Assembly (NCBI GenBank): GCA_002179805.1
Contig: NAVB01000533.1
Span: 1-20,157, forward strand
Reading direction: 5' to 3'
DNA length: 20,157 bases
Source of the DNA: Acanthamoeba lenticulata
Taxonomy: Eukaryota; Discosea; Longamoebia; Acanthamoebidae
Shown: positions 18,201 to 20,157 of the stretch, piece by piece
Layout: every line of letters begins with the position of its first letter
Position numbering within the stretch: position 1 is the first letter of the stretch
Made by a program: the position numbers and the translations under genes
The notes under the pieces: model-generated
Told to the model about the DNA's origin: nothing
Database searches by the model: none
The model's input: only the letters and a program-made list of their open reading frames with translations

Positions 18201-20157
18201 GTCCTCAACCTCCTCTCCAATGCTCTCAAGTTCACCTTTGAGGGCCACATCGAAGTCCGCCTCCGCCAGTTATCTGGTGCGTGCATTCCTTCATTCCTCC
18301 CCGACATTCTTCCGATTTTTGTTCGTGTTATTATTGATGTTTTTCATTCGTGTAATTCATATTTATGATAATCATGATCGTAAAATTCTTATAATATTGT
18401 ACTACAATTATTATAATTTATTAGGATATTAAATGACAAATGCTGACATTTGGGCTGTTGACAGACGCAGAGGTCGAGCTGTCGGTGGAAGACACGGGCG
18501 TCGGCATTCCCGAGCCAGAACTACAGCACATCGGGAAGCGGTTCCACCGAATCACCACCGAGGGCGGCCGTTCGCATGAGGGCACCGGCATCGGTGCGGC
18601 TCCCACCCTTCTTCACCCTCTGTCTGCCTCGTCCTCCCCTCTTTCTCTCTCTCTGCTGCGCTGCGCCGCGCTTGATCTCTCTTCTTGTCGGTCAAGCGCC
18701 CAGACGTCTCCTGGCCCGTCACCACCGCTGCGTATTAACCCGCGCATTCCACGGATTCCACGCAGGACTGGCGCTGGTGTATGAACTAGTCGGCCTTCAC
18801 GGCGGGACCACCACGGTGGAGAGCCAGTTGGGCAAAGGTGCGCCATCATCACCACCCCACCTGGTCCAGGTGGACCTCGTTTTATGTCTCGTCTCGTCTC
18901 GTCCCCGTCCCTTCGCGTCTTGCTGTTTATGTCTCCACATCTGTTATCGTATCCACGATGTTGATGGCCGACGGTTTTTTCCGTCGCGGCCACTCCCGCG
19001 GCGTCGACGGCCCCCAAAATCGACTCCCGTCTGTCCCACACGACGCGTTCCGTGGAATCGGTCCGCAGCGCCCCAGCTTCTACCCCCATGCAAGGGGGCG
19101 GCTGTCCAGTGGGCTGGGGGAAAGGACACAACCGGGACCGTCCGATGTTCCGGCCCCGGTTGCGCCTTTATTTACACGTTTCAAGTTGTCCAATCGGTGT
19201 TGGTCCATCTGGCCGCACATGTCCCTCCCGCTGGTGCACCATCATCAGCCGTCCGGGTGAAGGGAACAACACTTGGTCGTCTTTCTTCGGCCATTTTGGT
19301 GTTTTTTGTTTTGTTGTTTGCACTCGACCACATCACCGCCACCGCCCACTCCTCTCTCTTCCTCTGCTTCTTCTTCCATCTTCATCGCCTTCTCTCCCCA
19401 CGGCGAACGACTTGTTGTCGTTGCGCGGCACAAATACGGGCAGCGGCCTTCTCCACGACGTTCTGCACGTCGCTGAAGCCAACTATTTGAGGCAGCCACT
19501 TGCCCCCCCCGCCCCGCCCTTCTCCCCTTCTTCGCTTTGTCGACGTTGTCCGTCTCATCTTCAACAATCATGGCCACTGCCGTCCAATTTATGACGACAA
19601 CGACGACAACGACAAACACCACCTCCGTGACCACCTCCACCACGACGGTGACGATGGCGTCGTCGGCGGTGGCCGCCGCGGCAGCCCTTTCGCCCCTGCT
19701 GTGCCCTCACCACCTTGACTACCACATGGCCACAGGCTCGACGTTCCGCATCCGCATCCCGCTGGGCTGCGCCCACTTGCCCGTGTCGCAGATCAAGCAG
19801 CCCCGCCCGGCCAAGAGCGCAGCACGACAGCAGCAGCAGCAACAACAACAGTTGACGGCGACGACGACGACGGTGGCGGCCAACGATTCGGCTGGCAAGC
19901 TGAACGAGCGCATCAAGAACTACTCCCAGACGGCGTCGTGGTGGTTGCCTTCCTTGGAGGCCGTCTCGTCAGCCTTCTTGGGCGGCACGTCGCCCGCCCC
20001 GACGACAGCCCGTCGCTTGGCCTCGCCGCACGACGCTGCGTCATCCGAGGTACTTGCGCGACATCCTTCACCTTCTCGCCCAACAAGTTGCCTTATGCTA
20101 TTTTTCTGGGGTGCATTCTTGGCATTCCCGACCTGTCACTCGCGCGTCTCTCACGTC
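15279..20157 (+). CDS. Second hybrid histidine kinase, 3' partial (12 exons, 920+ aa), PDS5-like N-term-PAS-GAF-HK
   Basis: Paralog of the minus-strand kinase, cut by the window end. Exons: 15279-15359, 15459-15683, 15764-16306, 16422-16509, 16587-16720, 16860-16975, 17071-17163, 17241-17660, 17732-18276, 18465-18593, 18766-18837, 19736-20049; the remaining bases look like the next intron (donor GTACTT at 20050). The start ATG sits in GCCATGG, a strong context. Residues 1-90 are a helical, PDS5-like module. An acidic/Ser-rich linker follows to about 245. PAS-like 252-395 (IDWSKTPLG... WWGEDYLMFYND). GAF ~396-566 (YDVPFACLYLL... VLVAGVN). HisKA H-box SHEFRTP with His ~613. HATPase with N-box NLLSNALKF (~723), G1 DTGVGIP (~758), FHRI, G2 GTGIGLAL, and IRIPLGCAHLP. 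Then eight Gln and a WWLPSLEAV motif (884-892). No membrane segment. By analogy REC and a second kinase module should follow downstream. One intron (16721-16859) uses a GC donor and one (18838-19735) is 898 nt long. Confidence 0.92.
16721..16859 (+). other. GC-AG intron
   Basis: The upstream exon ends NRNGFLE and the downstream exon begins ECYYTYSYSP. The paralog has the same junction (GYLE/EVYLTWSYS) with a GT donor. Here the only frame-keeping donor is GAG followed by GCACGC. Using the next GT (near 16734) creates a stop at the junction. The acceptor is TTTGCAG at 16859. Confidence 0.75.
18838..19735 (+). other. Unusually long (898 nt), GC-rich intron of the second kinase gene
   Basis: The exon before ends ...SQLGKG and the exon after resumes STFRIRIPLG, so the HATPase domain is completed exactly by joining 18837 to 19736 (donor GTGCGC, acceptor CCACAG). 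The equivalent intron in the paralog is 95 nt. This one lacks the AT-rich composition of many introns here. It holds a hairpin with 8-bp arms (CAACCGGG at 19129 and CCCGGTTG ending at 19162) and a CT-rich stretch about 19290-19400. An ATG at 19570 is in frame with the downstream exon. No complete gene is recognised in it. Confidence 0.75.
19570..19735 (+). other. In-frame open extension upstream of the HATPase-end exon (possible alternative first exon)
   Basis: From an ATG at 19570 (context AATCATGG) the frame stays open across the splice acceptor into the exon at 19736. It adds about 55 residues rich in Thr and Ala. The frame is open back to a TGA at 19474. The conserved domain does not need this sequence, so it is intron in the full-length mRNA. 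It could serve as an alternative first exon or be chance. Confidence 0.25.

Noticed and set aside
18613..19131. 172-codon minus-strand open frame overlapping the long intron
   Set aside because: It overlaps a coding exon (18766-18837) in antisense, has biased Arg/Gly composition and shows no domain.

Overview
This is nuclear DNA from an intron-rich eukaryote. I find 39 spliceosomal introns, mostly 58-115 nt and often AT-rich, inside GC-rich exons. The protein content is a GDH2-type NAD-glutamate dehydrogenase, two very large soluble hybrid histidine kinases of bacterial architecture, and a WH2 actin-binding protein. Together with the GC/AT contrast this fits a free-living amoebozoan, most likely Acanthamoeba or a close relative. 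The genus is an inference from style and content; no species marker is present.

Layout. 1-50: 3' end of an intron. 51-3107 (+): last five exons of the glutamate dehydrogenase. 3108-3616: its 3' UTR (AATAAA at 3216) and the promoter of the next gene. 3617-4237 (+): an intronless, secreted RidA/YjgF-fold protein. 4238-4337: an A-rich spacer between convergent genes. 4338-12730 (-): a 22-exon gene for a 2199-residue double hybrid kinase, PAS-GAF-HisKA-HATPase-REC-PAS-GAF-HisKA-HATPase-REC, with all key residues present. 12731-13093: spacer. 13094-14464 (-): zinc-ribbon/coiled-coil/proline-rich/WH2 protein, 3 exons. 14465-15278: divergent promoter region. 15279->20157 (+): a second hybrid kinase paralogous to the first, cut by the window end after 12 exons.

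The two kinases lie head to head with the WH2 gene between them. They share domain order, a short N-terminal helical module resembling the start of PDS5, and six intron positions of identical phase, with four internal exons of identical length. They are therefore an old inverted duplication within the eukaryote, of a gene whose closest architectural relatives are bacterial. Biochemically the kinases should pass phosphate from His to the internal receiver Asp residues and then to an HPt protein outside the window. Neither shows a membrane segment, so they should sense cytosolic signals through their PAS and GAF domains. The glutamate dehydrogenase, RidA-like and WH2 genes have no evident functional tie to them.

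Exon borders were set by hand from GT/AG signals, frame, phase and alignment of the two paralogs. The totals divide exactly by three for the two complete spliced genes (6600 and 1242 nt), which supports the models.
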